Shown here in pieces: positions 49,543 through 61,272 of a stretch of 64,000 nt of DNA (within the stretch, counting starts at the first letter, position 1; the number at the start of each line of letters is the position of its first letter). The position numbers were made by a program, and so were the translations under genes. The DNA is from Bacillus sp. Xin1 (GTDB lineage Bacteria > Bacillota > Bacilli > Bacillales > Bacillaceae_G), in the NCBI RefSeq assembly GCF_013314535.1, contig NZ_JABUAE010000017.1, positions 1-64,000 of the forward strand, read 5' to 3'. Under the pieces are notes generated by a model, which saw nothing but the letters and a program-made list of their open reading frames with translations, did not search any database and was not told the DNA's origin.

Positions 49543-50934
49543 ATGCATTTACATTTTACTCCGCGTCAAATTGTAGAAAAATTGGATCAATATATTATTG
49601 GGCAAAAAGATGCAAAAAAGGCGGTTGCAGTAGCGCTTAGAAATCGATATCGTCGCAGTAAACTAGCAGAAAACTTACGCGATGAAATTGCGCCAAAGAA
49701 CATTTTAATGATTGGACCGACAGGAGTCGGAAAGACAGAGGTAGCACGACGAATGGCGAAGCTCGTTGGAGCACCTTTTATTAAGGTTGAAGCGACGAAA
49801 TTCACAGAAGTTGGATATGTCGGCCGAGATGTAGAATCTATGGTACGCGACCTTGTAGAAACTTCAGTTCGCATCGTAAAAGAAGAACTGGTCGTGAAAG
49901 TTAAAGATAAGGCTGAGGAACAAGCGAATCAACGACTTGTTGAAATTTTGGTGCCAAGTCCGCAAAAACAATCTGGGTTTAAAAATCCATTAGAAATGTT
50001 GTTTGGTGGAAATCAAAACGCAAATCAGACATCTGAAACACAAGATGACGTAGAAATTGAAAATAAGCGCCGAGAAGTTGAAAAGAAACTTGCTTCAGGT
50101 TTACTTGAAGAGGAGATTGTATCAATTGAAGTGACAGAACAACAGTCCTCTATGTTTGATATGTTGCAAGGAACAGGCATGGAACAAATGGGAATGAATT
50201 TTCAAGATGCATTAGGAAGTTTTATGCCGAAAAAGACCAAAAAACGAAAACTTTCTGTAAAAGAAGCAAGAAAAGTCTTGACAAATGAGGAAGCACAGCG
50301 CTTAATTGATATGGATGAAGTTACACAAGAGGCTGTTTATCGTGCTGAACAGCTCGGAATTATTTTTATTGATGAAATTGACAAAATTGCTGGTAAGCAG
50401 TCGAATAGCGTGGATGTATCACGTGAAGGTGTACAGCGTGATATCTTGCCGATTGTCGAAGGATCGAACGTTGCAACGAAATATGGATCGGTGAAAACAG
50501 ATTATATTTTATTTATTGCGGCTGGTGCCTTTCATATGTCCAAACCGTCTGATTTAATTCCAGAACTGCAAGGAAGATTTCCAATCCGAGTGGAATTAAC
50601 AAAATTATCGGTAGATGATTTTGTTAAAATTCTTGTAGAACCTGATAATGCTTTAGTGAAACAATATATAGCGTTATTAGCAACTGAAGGTATAGAAATT
50701 GAATTTTCTGACGATGCTATTCGTAAGATTGCTGAGATTGCTTATCAAGTTAATCAAGATACGGATAATATTGGAGCGAGAAGACTTCATACCATTATGG
50801 AGAAGCTACTTGAAGATTTATCGTTTGAAGCATCTGAAATTACGTTAGAAAAAATAACGATTACACCTCAATATGTAGAGGAAAAATTAGCAACGATTGC
50901 TAAAAATAAAGATGTGAGCCAGTTTATTTTGTAA
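49543..50934 (+). CDS. hslU: HslU (ClpY) ATPase subunit
   Basis: 463 aa. AAA+ unfoldase that feeds HslV. Walker [10 protein letters not shown] (58-66), inserted I domain (about 110-240), Walker [13 protein letters not shown], sensor 2 GARRLHT; C-terminal VSQFIL tail inserts into HslV. AGGGAGG SD. Confidence 0.96.
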   Translation: MHLHFTPRQIVEKLDQYIIGQKDAKKAVAVALRNRYRRSKLAENLRDEIAPKNILMIGPTGVGKTEVARRMAKLVGAPFIKVEATKFTEVGYVGRDVESMVRDLVETSVRIVKEELVVKVKDKAEEQANQRLVEILVPSPQKQSGFKNPLEMLFGGNQNANQTSETQDDVEIENKRREVEKKLASGLLEEEIVSIEVTEQQSSMFDMLQGTGMEQMGMNFQDALGSFMPKKTKKRKLSVKEARKVLTNEEAQRLIDMDEVTQEAVYRAEQLGIIFIDEIDKIAGKQSNSVDVSREGVQRDILPIVEGSNVATKYGSVKTDYILFIAAGAFHMSKPSDLIPELQGRFPIRVELTKLSVDDFVKILVEPDNALVKQYIALLATEGIEIEFSDDAIRKIAEIAYQVNQDTDNIGARRLHTIMEKLLEDLSFEASEITLEKITITPQYVEEKLATIAKNKDVSQFIL

Positions 50935-51011
50935 TAGTATCATCAGGTGACTCGCCCTAGTTTCCAAGTGATGAAAAAATATGTGAGTAACATGTAGGAG
51001 GAACTTTAGAA

Positions 51012-51791
51012 ATGGAATTATTAGCAAAAACGAGAAAATTAAATGCGTTATTACAGAGCGCAGCAGGAAAGCCTGTAAACTTTAGAGAAATGTCAGACAC
51101 AATGTGTGAAGTAATTGAAGCGAACGTATTCGTAGTAAGTCGTCGCGGTAAATTATTAGGATATGCAATTCACCAACAAATCGAAAACGAGCGCATGAAA
51201 CAAATGCTTGCAGAGCGTCAATTCCCAGAAGAGTATACGCAAAGTTTATTCAACGTTACAGAAACATCTTCAAACTTAGATGTAAATAGTCAATTTACAG
51301 CATTCCCTGTAGAAAATAAAGAACTATTCGGTCAAGGTTTAACTACAATCGTACCAATCGTTGGTGGTGGTGAGCGTCTAGGTACATTAGTGTTAGCTCG
51401 TCTTGGCCAAGAATTCTTAGATGACGATTTAATTCTTGCTGAGTATAGCTCAACTGTAGTAGGTATGGAAATCTTACGCGAAAAAGCGGAAGAAATCGAA
51501 GAAGAAGCGCGTAGTAAAGCTGTCGTTCAAATGGCGATTAGCTCGTTATCATACAGTGAGTTAGAAGCAATTGAGCACATTTTCGAAGAATTAAACGGAA
51601 CAGAAGGTCTACTTGTTGCAAGTAAAATTGCTGATCGCGTTGGAATTACTCGTTCTGTAATCGTAAATGCACTTCGTAAATTAGAAAGTGCAGGCGTTAT
51701 CGAATCTCGTTCTTTAGGTATGAAAGGAACGTATATTAAAGTATTAAACGACAAATTTTTACATGAACTTGCTAAATTAAAAACAAACTAA
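51012..51791 (+). CDS. codY: Global regulator CodY
   Basis: 259 aa. GTP- and branched-chain-amino-acid-sensing repressor of stationary-phase genes, and virulence genes in this group. GAF domain (1-155) with ligand residues Arg61, Phe71, Pro72, Phe98 and Pro99, and a C-terminal winged HTH (about 203-222, [20 protein letters not shown]) holding Ser215. AGGAGG SD. Last gene of its operon. Confidence 0.97.
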   Translation: MELLAKTRKLNALLQSAAGKPVNFREMSDTMCEVIEANVFVVSRRGKLLGYAIHQQIENERMKQMLAERQFPEEYTQSLFNVTETSSNLDVNSQFTAFPVENKELFGQGLTTIVPIVGGGERLGTLVLARLGQEFLDDDLILAEYSSTVVGMEILREKAEEIEEEARSKAVVQMAISSLSYSELEAIEHIFEELNGTEGLLVASKIADRVGITRSVIVNALRKLESAGVIESRSLGMKGTYIKVLNDKFLHELAKLKTN

Positions 51792-51798
51792 TTTTACA

Positions 51799-51833
51799 AA
51801 AAGGCTCTCTTCATCATGAGGAGGGCTTTTTTA
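51799..51833 (+). terminator. Terminator after codY
   Basis: Stem of about 13 bp (51801-51813 with 51817-51829, three G-T pairs) followed by a T-run. Confidence 0.85.
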
Positions 51834-52012
51834 TTTTCTAAATGTTGCATTTTAGTAGTGGAAGCTAAATGCTCTGTAAAAGCCTGGTAGTAAGGTTTAA
51901 CTATCAGTGGTGCTTAAGGTAGAATTGGGATGATCATATTGGAATTGGACTTGAGAGCAGAATAGTAAAATCATAATTAAAAAGAAAGTTTTACATTGTT
52001 CGCATTTTCAAC

Positions 52013-52041
52013 TTGATTGTAATATTTCATTATGGTATAGT
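52013..52041 (+). promoter_or_regulatory. rpsB promoter
   Basis: TTGATT (52013-52018), 17-nt spacer, TATAGT (52036-52041). Start near 52048, leaving a leader of about 117 nt. Confidence 0.7.
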
Positions 52042-52047
52042 AAGCAG

Positions 52048-52866
<819 letters not shown>

Positions 52867-52875
52867 CAAATTTGG

Positions 52876-52913
52876 AAAGGTGATAAGGGGTTCGGCCTTT
52901 TATCACCTTTTTT
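52876..52913 (+). terminator. Terminator after rpsB
   Basis: AAAGGTGATAAGGG (52876-52889) pairs with CCTTTTATCACCTTT (52896-52910), T-run. It probably sets the S2:EF-Ts ratio. Confidence 0.9.
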
Positions 52914-52948
52914 AAGGTATAAATACATATTTTAGGAGGATGAAAAGT

Positions 52949-53836
52949 ATGGCAATCACTGCACAAATGGTAAAAGAACTTCGCGAAAAAACTGGCGCAG
53001 GTATGATGGACTGCAAAAAAGCTTTAACAGAAACTAACGGTGACATGGAGAAGGCAATTGACTTCTTACGTGAAAAAGGTATTGCAAAAGCTGCTAAAAA
53101 AGCAGACCGCATCGCTGCTGAAGGTTTAACTTTCATCGAAACAAACGGTAACGACGGTTTAATCTTAGAATTAAACTCTGAAACTGATTTCGTTGCGAAA
53201 AATGAAGGTTTCCAAACATTAATTAAAGAATTAGCTGCTCACTTATTAGCTAACAAACCAGCTAACGTTGAAGAAGCTATGGCTCAAACAATGGAAAATG
53301 GCAAAAAAGTAGAAGAGCACATCAACGAAGCAATCGCTAAAATTGGTGAAAAACTTACACTTCGTCGTTTCGAAATCGTATCAAAAACTGATGCAGATGC
53401 ATTCGGTGCTTACCTACACATGGGTGGACGCATTGGTGTACTAACAGTTCTTGAAGGTTCTACTGATGAAGCAGCTGCTAAAGATGTAGCAATGCACGTT
53501 GCAGCAGTTAACCCTAAATACATCGACCGCGATGCTGTAACAGCTGAAGAAGTTGAGCATGAGCGTCAAGTATTAACGCAACAAGCGTTAAATGAAGGCA
53601 AGCCTGAAAAAATCGTTGCAAAAATGGTTGAAGGCCGTCTAGGCAAATTCTTCGAAGAGATTTGCTTACTTGACCAAGCATTCGTTAAAAACCCGGATAT
53701 GAAAGTTCGTCAGTTCGTTGAGTCTAAAGGAGGAACACTAAAAGGATTCGTTCGCTACGCTGTTGGTGAAGGAATCGAAAAACGTGAAGACAACTTTGCT
53801 GAAGAAGTAATGAACCAAGTAAAAGGTAGCAACTAA
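52949..53836 (+). CDS. tsf: Elongation factor Ts
   Basis: 295 aa. Nucleotide exchange factor for EF-Tu. UBA-like N-terminus, [16 protein letters not shown] signature, [10 protein letters not shown] (EF-Tu contact). The ATG at 52949 is 9 nt after AGGAGG; the ATG at 52940 directly abuts it. Confidence 0.97.
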   Translation: MAITAQMVKELREKTGAGMMDCKKALTETNGDMEKAIDFLREKGIAKAAKKADRIAAEGLTFIETNGNDGLILELNSETDFVAKNEGFQTLIKELAAHLLANKPANVEEAMAQTMENGKKVEEHINEAIAKIGEKLTLRRFEIVSKTDADAFGAYLHMGGRIGVLTVLEGSTDEAAAKDVAMHVAAVNPKYIDRDAVTAEEVEHERQVLTQQALNEGKPEKIVAKMVEGRLGKFFEEICLLDQAFVKNPDMKVRQFVESKGGTLKGFVRYAVGEGIEKREDNFAEEVMNQVKGSN

Positions 53837-53844
53837 TACAGATT

Positions 53845-53870
53845 AGGGAACACATTGTGTTCCCTTTTTT
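53845..53870 (+). terminator. Terminator after tsf
   Basis: GGGAACACA (53846-53854) pairs with TGTGTTCCC (53856-53864), T-run. Confidence 0.9.
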
Positions 53871-53902
53871 AAAATAAAGATGTAAGCAATTGGAGGTTCA
53901 TT

Positions 53903-54625
53903 ATGAGTAAACCGAAATATAATCGTGTTGTTTTAAAGCTAAGCGGTGAAGCTTTAGCTGGTGAAAAAGGATTTGGAATTAATCCATCTGTTATTAAATC
54001 AGTTGCAGAACAAGTGAAAGAAATTGCAGAACTTGATGTAGAGGTTGCTGTTGTTGTAGGTGGCGGTAACATTTGGCGCGGAAAAATCGGAAGCGAAATG
54101 GGCATGGACCGTGCGGGCGCGGATTACATGGGCATGTTAGCGACAGTTATGAACTCATTAGCTCTTCAAGATAGCTTGGAGAACATTGGGATTCAAACGC
54201 GTGTTCAAACTTCTATTGAAATGCGTCAAGTGGCAGAACCTTACATTCGTCGTAAAGCGATTCGTCACTTAGAGAAGAAACGTGTTGTGATTTTCGCAGC
54301 GGGTACGGGTAACCCATATTTCTCTACAGATACAACTGCGGCTTTACGTGCAGCGGAAATCGAAGCTGATGTTATTTTAATGGCAAAAAATAATGTAGAC
54401 GGTGTTTACAGTGCGGATCCATCTGTTGATGAAACAGCTACGAAATATGAATCACTTACATACTTAGATGTATTGAAAGAAGGTTTAGGTGTAATGGATT
54501 CTACTGCTTCTTCATTATGTATGGATAATGACATTCCACTAATTGTATTCTCAGTTATGGAAAAAGGAAATATTAAACGTGCCGTTTTAGGCGAAAATAT
54601 TGGAACAATTGTAAGGGGGAAATAA
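53903..54625 (+). CDS. pyrH: UMP kinase
   Basis: 240 aa, amino-acid-kinase family. UMP to UDP; allosterically controlled by GTP and [42 protein letters not shown]. Two nt from frr. Confidence 0.97.
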   Translation: MSKPKYNRVVLKLSGEALAGEKGFGINPSVIKSVAEQVKEIAELDVEVAVVVGGGNIWRGKIGSEMGMDRAGADYMGMLATVMNSLALQDSLENIGIQTRVQTSIEMRQVAEPYIRRKAIRHLEKKRVVIFAAGTGNPYFSTDTTAALRAAEIEADVILMAKNNVDGVYSADPSVDETATKYESLTYLDVLKEGLGVMDSTASSLCMDNDIPLIVFSVMEKGNIKRAVLGENIGTIVRGK

Positions 54626-54627
54626 AC

Positions 54628-55185
54628 ATGGGACAACAAGTATTAAAAGCTGCAAATGAAAAAATGGAAAAAGCAGTTGGTGCTTATTCTCGCGAATTAG
54701 CGTCAGTTCGTGCTGGTCGTGCAAGCGCGGCTGCTTTAGATAAGGTACAAGTTGATTACTATGGTGCGCCAACACCTGTTGTGCAATTAGCGAACATTAC
54801 AGTTCCTGAAGCACGTTTACTTGTCATTCAACCTTATGATAAAACATCTATCGGTGATATTGAAAAAGCGATTTTAAAAGCAGATTTAGGTTTAAACCCT
54901 TCTAACGATGGATCAGTAATTCGTATTGCATTCCCTGCGTTAACAGAAGAGCGTCGTAAAGACCTAGTGAAAACTGTTAAAAAATATGCTGAAGAAGCAA
55001 AAGTTGCTGTTCGTAACGTACGCCGTGATGCTAATGACGATCTTAAAAAGCTTGAAAAAGCTGGCGATATTACAGAAGACGACTTAAGAGGATACACAGA
55101 AGATATCCAAAAAGAAACAGATAAATATATTGCAAAAGTTGACGAAATCGCAAAAAACAAAGAAAAAGAAATCATGGAAGTGTAA
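54628..55185 (+). CDS. frr: Ribosome recycling factor
   Basis: 185 aa. Splits post-termination ribosomes with [39 protein letters not shown], and the long helical C-terminus are family hallmarks. GGGGG SD in the end of pyrH. Confidence 0.97.
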   Translation: MGQQVLKAANEKMEKAVGAYSRELASVRAGRASAAALDKVQVDYYGAPTPVVQLANITVPEARLLVIQPYDKTSIGDIEKAILKADLGLNPSNDGSVIRIAFPALTEERRKDLVKTVKKYAEEAKVAVRNVRRDANDDLKKLEKAGDITEDDLRGYTEDIQKETDKYIAKVDEIAKNKEKEIMEV

Positions 55186-55206
55186 TAGCGATCCCTTCGC
55201 AAATAT

Positions 55207-55232
55207 GACCCTCTTCTTAAGGGGGTCTTTTT
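55207..55232 (+). terminator. Terminator after frr
   Basis: GACCCTCTT (55207-55215) pairs with AAGGGGGTC (55219-55227), tight loop, T-run. Confidence 0.88.
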
Positions 55233-55270
55233 ACACTTTTAGGCATACGTCTGCTTGTTGGAGGGTATGA

Positions 55271-56047
55271 ATGATGTTTAAAAAGTTTCCTTTTTTTAAA
55301 GGTAAAAAGGTCACATCGTTTGATCATCTCATTGAAGAAGTGAAAAAGGGATATATTCCGGAGCACATTGCGATCATTATGGATGGTAATGGAAGATGGG
55401 CGAAAAGAAGAGCAATGCCTCGCATTGCTGGACATCATGAAGGAATGCAAGTAGTAAAAAAGATTACGAAATTTGCTAGTAAACTTGATGTAAAAGTGCT
55501 GACTCTTTATGCTTTTTCTACTGAGAACTGGAAAAGACCGAAAAAGGAAGTCGACTATTTAATGAAGCTTCCAGAAGAATTTTTAGGTGCATTTTTACCA
55601 GAATTGATTGAAGAAAATGTACAAGTTCGAGTAATTGGACAAAAAGATCGTCTTCCTACGCATACGCGCAGAGCGATGGAGAAGGCCATGGAAGATACAA
55701 AAGAGAACACGGGATTAATTCTCAATTTTGCGTTAAACTATGGAAGTCGCGATGAAATCGTTTCTGCTGTGCAGCATATGATGAAAGACAGCGAAGAAGG
55801 GAAAGTTCGTTCAGAAGATATAAATGAAGAAATGATATCTTCATATTTAATGACAAGTTCTTTACCTGACCCAGACTTGCTTATTCGTACAAGTGGGGAA
55901 TTGCGTATTAGTAATTTCATGCTATGGCAAATTGCGTATTCGGAGCTTTGGTTTACAGATGTGTATTGGCCAGATTTTACCGAGGAACATTTGCTAAATG
56001 CGATTACAGACTTTCAACATAGAGGGCGCAGATTCGGAGGCGTGTAG
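55271..56047 (+). CDS. uppS: Undecaprenyl diphosphate synthase
   Basis: 258 aa. Cis-prenyltransferase making the C55 lipid carrier for cell-wall synthesis. IIMDGNGRWAKRR with catalytic Asp38; LTLYAFSTENWKRP; C-terminal RTSGELRISNFMLWQ. Two ATGs in tandem (55271, 55274); either fits the GGAGGG SD. First gene of a membrane/isoprenoid operon. Confidence 0.96.
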   Translation: MMFKKFPFFKGKKVTSFDHLIEEVKKGYIPEHIAIIMDGNGRWAKRRAMPRIAGHHEGMQVVKKITKFASKLDVKVLTLYAFSTENWKRPKKEVDYLMKLPEEFLGAFLPELIEENVQVRVIGQKDRLPTHTRRAMEKAMEDTKENTGLILNFALNYGSRDEIVSAVQHMMKDSEEGKVRSEDINEEMISSYLMTSSLPDPDLLIRTSGELRISNFMLWQIAYSELWFTDVYWPDFTEEHLLNAITDFQHRGRRFGGV

Positions 56048-56064
56048 AAAGAGAGGGTTTGGTA

Positions 56065-56856
56065 GTGAAACAGAGAATTATTACTGGAGTGATTGCTGCC
56101 GCGCTATTCATTCCCATCGTATTTTACGGTGGCGTGCCTTTTACAGTTTTAGTGTATGCACTTGCTTCTATTGGATTATATGAATTAGTTCGTATGAACA
56201 AGCTTACACTTATTTCGGTACCAACGTTTTTAGCTGCATTATTATTATGGGTTATTTTAGTTCCAAGTAATGCGCTAGGTATTTTTGATCGGATTGGATT
56301 AGATAAATTAGAAATCACATTTTTGATTGTTTTATTACTTTTATCATATACAGTCCTTTCGAAGAATACATTTACTTTTGACAATGCTTCATTTTTACTT
56401 ATGGCAACAACGTATGTTGCAATGGGGTTCTTATATCTAAATGAAACGAGAATAGCAGGAATCCATTATGTGTTTTATGCATTATTTGTCATTTGGGCAA
56501 CTGATTCAGGCGCATATTTCATAGGGAAAGCAATTGGAAAAAGAAAATTATGGCCAGAGATTAGTCCGAATAAAACGATAGAAGGTTCATTAGGTGGTAT
56601 TGTTTGTGGGATTGCCGTTGCTTTTGTATACAATATGTTCTTCACAGTTCAAGAAAATGTGGGAATGTTAATTATTGTTACAATTGCAATCTCCATTTTT
56701 GGACAAATTGGTGATTTAGTACAGTCTGCATTTAAACGTCATTACGGTGTGAAAGATTCAGGTACAATCTTACCTGGACACGGTGGAATATTAGATCGAA
56801 CAGATAGTTGGTTGTTCGTATTACCGATTTTACATTTCTTACATTTCATTTCATAA
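56065..56856 (+). CDS. cdsA: Phosphatidate cytidylyltransferase CdsA
   Basis: 263 aa, GTG start with GAGAGGG 7 nt upstream. Polytopic membrane enzyme forming CDP-diacylglycerol for phospholipid synthesis. C-terminal signature [13 protein letters not shown]...[12 protein letters not shown]. The alternative TTG at 56059 would add two residues. Confidence 0.94.
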   Translation: MKQRIITGVIAAALFIPIVFYGGVPFTVLVYALASIGLYELVRMNKLTLISVPTFLAALLLWVILVPSNALGIFDRIGLDKLEITFLIVLLLLSYTVLSKNTFTFDNASFLLMATTYVAMGFLYLNETRIAGIHYVFYALFVIWATDSGAYFIGKAIGKRKLWPEISPNKTIEGSLGGIVCGIAVAFVYNMFFTVQENVGMLIIVTIAISIFGQIGDLVQSAFKRHYGVKDSGTILPGHGGILDRTDSWLFVLPILHFLHFIS

Positions 56857-56876
56857 TAAAACGAGGGGTTGGAGTT

Positions 56877-58019
56877 ATGAAAAACATTAGTTTATTAGGT
56901 GCAAGTGGATCAATTGGAACACAAACTTTAGATGTACTACGCTCGCACCCAGACCAATTCCGTCTCGTTGCTTTTTCTGTAGGGAAAAATATTGACTATG
57001 CAGTAAAAGTCATTCAAGAATTTTCTCCTCAGCTTGTTTCAGTGCAAAGAGAAGAAGATGTTGTAAGGTTACAATCCGTTTCTGGAAATACAAAAGTAGT
57101 ATACGGTGAAGACGGACTATTAGAGGTAGCTCTTCACCCAGATGCAGAAGTTGTAATCACTGCTGTTGTAGGTAGTGTAGGATTGTTACCTACACTTCGT
57201 GCGATTGAGGCGAAAAAGACAATTGGAATTGCAAATAAAGAAACATTAGTAACTGCGGGACATATTATTATGGAAGCTGCGCACAAACATAATGTGTCGT
57301 TACTTCCAGTAGATAGCGAGCATTCGGCTATTTTTCAATGTTTGAATGGAGAAAATGAAAAGCGCATCTCTCGTTTAGTTATCACTGCTTCAGGCGGGAG
57401 TTTTCGTGATAAAACGAGAGATGAATTGTATCATGTGACAGTAGAGGATGCGCTTCGTCATCCTAACTGGTCAATGGGTTCGAAAATTACAATTGATTCT
57501 GCTACAATGATGAATAAGGGGCTGGAAGTGATTGAAGCACATTGGCTTTTCGGCATACCTTATGAGCAAATCGATGTTGTTTTACATAAAGAAAGCATTA
57601 TTCATTCTATGGTTGAATTTGAAGATCGTAGTGTAATGGCGCAGCTCGGCTCACCAGATATGCGTGTACCAATTCAATATGCACTTACATATCCTGACAG
57701 ATTACCACTTTTAGATACAAAACAGTTGAATTTGTGGGAAATCGGAACACTGCATTTTGAAAAAATGGATCAAGAACGTTTTCGTTGTCTCCGTTTTGCG
57801 TATGAAGCTGGAAAAATGGGCGGAAGCATGCCAGCAGTAATGAATGCGGCGAATGAAGTAGCTGTAGCAGCCTTTTTACAAAAGAAAATTGGTTTCTTAA
57901 CAGTAGAAGACCTCATTGAAAAAGCAATGCACCATCACAATGTCATTGCACGTCCGAGCTTAGGGGAAATTCAGGAAATTGATGCAGCCACAAGACGGTT
58001 TGTGATGGAACAAATTTAG
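56877..58019 (+). CDS. dxr: 1-deoxy-D-xylulose 5-phosphate reductoisomerase
   Basis: 380 aa. MEP-pathway enzyme (DXP to MEP), source of isoprenoids used by UppS. NADPH motif [24 protein letters not shown], metal site DSEHSAIFQ, flexible loop and [10 protein letters not shown]. The ATG at 56877 has GTTGGAG upstream; the longer reading from 56808 lies inside cdsA. Confidence 0.96.
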   Translation: MKNISLLGASGSIGTQTLDVLRSHPDQFRLVAFSVGKNIDYAVKVIQEFSPQLVSVQREEDVVRLQSVSGNTKVVYGEDGLLEVALHPDAEVVITAVVGSVGLLPTLRAIEAKKTIGIANKETLVTAGHIIMEAAHKHNVSLLPVDSEHSAIFQCLNGENEKRISRLVITASGGSFRDKTRDELYHVTVEDALRHPNWSMGSKITIDSATMMNKGLEVIEAHWLFGIPYEQIDVVLHKESIIHSMVEFEDRSVMAQLGSPDMRVPIQYALTYPDRLPLLDTKQLNLWEIGTLHFEKMDQERFRCLRFAYEAGKMGGSMPAVMNAANEVAVAAFLQKKIGFLTVEDLIEKAMHHHNVIARPSLGEIQEIDAATRRFVMEQI

Positions 58020-58030
58020 CAAAGGTGGTT

Positions 58031-59293
58031 ATGGAATTGAATACAGCGATTGCCTTTATATTAATTTTCGGTGCACTCGTATTTTTCCATGAGCTAGGGC
58101 ATCTATATTTCGCAAAAAGAGCAGGTATTTTATGCCGTGAGTTTGCAATTGGTTTTGGACCAAAAGTATTTTCATTTGAAAAGAATGAAACAGTTTATAC
58201 AGTTCGGCTGTTACCTCTTGGAGGCTATGTTAGAATGGCCGGCGAAGATGCCGAAACGGTTGAATTAAAACCAGGGAAAAAAGTTGGACTTGTGTTAAAT
58301 GAAAACGAAGAGGTTATGAAATTAGTTTTAGACGGGCGCGAAAAGTATCCGAATGTTCGAGTGATTGAAGTAGAACAAGCTGATTTAGAAAATAATCTCA
58401 CAATTTCTGGTTACGAAGAGTATGAAGAGGAATTGCAAACATTCCGTGTGAGTGAAAAAGCTCGTATTGTTTCAGCAGGAGAAGAAATACAAATTGCTCC
58501 GTTTAACAGACAATTTGGTTCTAAAACGTTAGGACAGCGAGCATTAACAATCTTTGCAGGCCCTGCTATGAACTTTATTCTTGCATTTGTTATTTTTGTT
58601 ATCATTGGATTGGTACAAGGTATTCCTGTGGATAAACCAATGATTGGGAAAGTAATGAAGGATAGTGTGGCAGAACAAGCAGGCTTGAAACAAGATGATA
58701 TGATTCAAGCAATTAATGGAAAAGACACGAACACATGGAATGATGTTGTAACGATTGTACGGGAACACCCAAATAAGGAAATTACGCTTCATGTAAAACG
58801 TGACAGCGAACAATTTAATGTAAAAGTAACGCCATCAGCTGATACAGAGGGGAAAGAAAAGGTTGGTAGAATTGGTGTATACTCTCCTGTAGAGAAATCT
58901 ATTTTTGGTTCAATTAAATCAGGTTTTGAGCAGACGTATACATGGACAAAACTAATTTTTGATTCCTTGGTAAAATTAGTAACGGGTCAGTTTTCTATTA
59001 ATGATTTATCAGGTCCAGTAGGAATTTATAATTTAACAGACCAAGTAGTAGATTATGGTGTCATTCGTGTTCTTAGCTTGGCAGCTGTTTTAAGCATAAA
59101 CCTCGGTTTATTTAACTTATTACCGGTTCCAGCACTTGATGGAGGACGTTTGTTCTTCTTCTTAATTGAAGCATTGCGCGGGAAACCGATTGATCGTCAA
59201 AAAGAAGGAATGGTTCACTTTATTGGTTTTGCGTTATTAATGTTACTTATGTTAGTTGTAACGTGGAATGACATTCGGAAGTTTTTCTTGTAA
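58031..59293 (+). CDS. rasP: Site-2 intramembrane zinc metalloprotease RasP (RseP)
   Basis: 420 aa. Cleaves anti-sigma factors such as RsiW and remnants of signal peptides and FtsL. HELGH zinc motif at residues 20-24 in TM1, one PDZ domain (about 205-285), and the second active-site motif PALDGGRL near the C-terminus. AAAGGTGG SD; the in-frame GTG at 58025 is within it. Confidence 0.94.
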   Translation: MELNTAIAFILIFGALVFFHELGHLYFAKRAGILCREFAIGFGPKVFSFEKNETVYTVRLLPLGGYVRMAGEDAETVELKPGKKVGLVLNENEEVMKLVLDGREKYPNVRVIEVEQADLENNLTISGYEEYEEELQTFRVSEKARIVSAGEEIQIAPFNRQFGSKTLGQRALTIFAGPAMNFILAFVIFVIIGLVQGIPVDKPMIGKVMKDSVAEQAGLKQDDMIQAINGKDTNTWNDVVTIVREHPNKEITLHVKRDSEQFNVKVTPSADTEGKEKVGRIGVYSPVEKSIFGSIKSGFEQTYTWTKLIFDSLVKLVTGQFSINDLSGPVGIYNLTDQVVDYGVIRVLSLAAVLSINLGLFNLLPVPALDGGRLFFFLIEALRGKPIDRQKEGMVHFIGFALLMLLMLVVTWNDIRKFFL

Positions 59294-59376
59294 AATGAAG
59301 TGAAACTTGTAGTAAGTGTGAAATTCTCAATGTTTTTTTGGAAAGCGAATGAAATGAATAGAGCTCTGAGAGTTGT

Positions 59377-59407
59377 AATCCCTCACCTGATCTGAGGTGG
59401 GGGGTTT
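59377..59407 (+). terminator. Terminator-like hairpin between rasP and proS
   Basis: AATCCCTCACCT pairs with AGGTGGGGGGTTT (one T-G pair; 59377-59406) and ends in TTT. No T-box motif (AGGGTGGNACCGCG) is present, so this is not a tRNA-sensing attenuator. Confidence 0.7.
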
Positions 59408-59443
59408 ACTGCGTATGAGAGTAAACTAAAGAGGTGCGAATAG

Positions 59444-61144
59444 ATGAAACAAAGTATGGTATTTAGTCCTACATTACGTGAAGTGCCAGCAGATGCTGAG
59501 ATTAAAAGTCATCAATTGCTACTTCGTGCAGGATTTATGCGTCAAAATGCTTCTGGTATTTATAGTTTTTTACCACTGGGTCTAAAAGTATTGCATAAGG
59601 TGGAGCGTATCGTTCGAGAAGAAATGGAACAAGCAGGAGCTGTAGAATTATTAATGCCAGCATTACAAGCTGCTGAATTATGGCAAGAATCAGGTCGTTG
59701 GTATTCTTATGGTTCTGAGTTAATGCGTATGAAAGATCGTAATGATCGTGAGTTTGCGCTAGGAGCAACGCATGAAGAAGTTATTACAGACCTTGTACGT
59801 GATGAGATTAAATCTTATAAAAAACTACCATTAACATTATATCAAATCCAAACAAAATTCCGTGACGAGCAAAGACCACGTTTTGGTTTATTACGCGGAA
59901 GAGAGTTTTTAATGAAAGATGCATATTCTTTCCATGCAACACAAGAAAGTTTAGATGAAGTTTATAGCCGTTTATATCAAGCATATTCTAATATTTTTAC
60001 TCGTTGTGGTTTGAATTTCCGTGCGGTTATTGCCGATTCTGGAGCAATGGGTGGTAAAGATACACATGAGTTTATGGCATTATCTGATGTAGGAGAAGAT
60101 ACAATTGCGTATTCTGATACATCTGATTATGCAGCGAATATTGAAATGGCTCCTGTTGTTGCTTCGTATACAAAGAGTGATGAAACTGAAAAGGTACTTG
60201 AAAAAGTAGCAACACCAGATCAAAAGGCAATTGAAGAAGTATCTGCATTTTTAAACATTGAAGCATCTAATTGCATTAAATCGATGGTCTTTAAAGTAGA
60301 TGAGAAATTTGTTGTTGTACTTGTTCGTGGAGATCACGAAGTAAATGATGTAAAAGTGAAGAACGTATATGGTGCTTCAGTTGTTGAACTTGCTTCCCAT
60401 GAAGAGGTAAGAAGTCTATTAAATTGTGAAGTAGGTTCTTTAGGTCCAATCGGTGTAACAGGAGATGTTGAAGTTATTGCTGATCACGCTGTAGCAGCGG
60501 TTGTAAATGGTTGCTGTGGTGCAAATGAAGAAGGATTCCACTATGTAAATGTAAATCCAGAGCGCGACTTCAAAGTAAGTCAATATGCTGATTTACGATT
60601 CATTCAAGAAGGAGATCAATCTCCAGATGGAAATGGGACAATCCGTTTTGCTCGTGGTATTGAAGTTGGACATGTATTTAAATTAGGTACACGTTACAGT
60701 GAGGCAATGAATGCTACATTCTTAGATGAGAATGGAAAAACGAAGCCGCTTATCATGGGATGCTACGGCATTGGGGTATCTCGTACAGTTGCGGCAATTG
60801 CTGAACAGTTTAATGATGAAAATGGTTTAGTTTGGCCAAAAGCTGTAGCTCCATTCCATGTACATGTGATTCCAGTAAATATGAAGTCTGATGCACAGCG
60901 AGAAGTGGGCGAAACGATCTACAGTTCATTACAAGAACAAGGATATGAAGTACTGTTAGATGATCGTGCAGAGCGTGCAGGTGTTAAATTTGCTGATGCA
61001 GACTTATTCGGTCTTCCAGTTCGAGTAACAGTTGGTAAAAAGGCTGATGAAGGTATTGTTGAAGTAAAAGTACGTGCTACAAATGAATCTGCAGAAGTGA
61101 AAGTTGAAGCACTTCACACATATATCACTAATATTTTAAAATAG
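59444..61144 (+). CDS. proS: Prolyl-tRNA synthetase (bacterial type, with editing domain)
   Basis: 566 aa, class II. Motif 2 [21 protein letters not shown] region, the INS editing domain (about 225-405, with NCIKSMVFK and GPIGV), motif 3 [13 protein letters not shown], and a C-terminal anticodon-binding domain. AGAGGTG SD. B. cereus-group strains also have a second, eukaryote-like ProRS elsewhere. Confidence 0.96.
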   Translation: MKQSMVFSPTLREVPADAEIKSHQLLLRAGFMRQNASGIYSFLPLGLKVLHKVERIVREEMEQAGAVELLMPALQAAELWQESGRWYSYGSELMRMKDRNDREFALGATHEEVITDLVRDEIKSYKKLPLTLYQIQTKFRDEQRPRFGLLRGREFLMKDAYSFHATQESLDEVYSRLYQAYSNIFTRCGLNFRAVIADSGAMGGKDTHEFMALSDVGEDTIAYSDTSDYAANIEMAPVVASYTKSDETEKVLEKVATPDQKAIEEVSAFLNIEASNCIKSMVFKVDEKFVVVLVRGDHEVNDVKVKNVYGASVVELASHEEVRSLLNCEVGSLGPIGVTGDVEVIADHAVAAVVNGCCGANEEGFHYVNVNPERDFKVSQYADLRFIQEGDQSPDGNGTIRFARGIEVGHVFKLGTRYSEAMNATFLDENGKTKPLIMGCYGIGVSRTVAAIAEQFNDENGLVWPKAVAPFHVHVIPVNMKSDAQREVGETIYSSLQEQGYEVLLDDRAERAGVKFADADLFGLPVRVTVGKKADEGIVEVKVRATNESAEVKVEALHTYITNILK

Positions 61145-61145
61145 G

Positions 61146-61180
61146 AAGAGGTACCTCGTTATGAGGTACCTTCTCTTTCT
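61146..61180 (+). terminator. Terminator after proS
   Basis: Stem of 10 bp, GAGGTACCTC (61148-61157) with GAGGTACCTT (61163-61172), followed by a T-rich tract. Confidence 0.75.
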
Positions 61181-61272
61181 TTGTAGAGTAAGCTTTTTAG
61201 CGAAGAGGTGAGAAACCTTCTTTGCTGAACGGAACATTTCAATTTATAATAGCAAATGGAAGGGGGTTGCTT

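Noticed and set aside
51870-51923. 17-codon ORF in the codY-rpsB gap (MLCKSLVV...)
   Set aside because: No convincing SD and no recognisable sequence; expected by chance.
59294-59443. T-box riboswitch before proS
   Set aside because: Only a terminator hairpin is present; the T-box antiterminator motif and specifier stem are missing.
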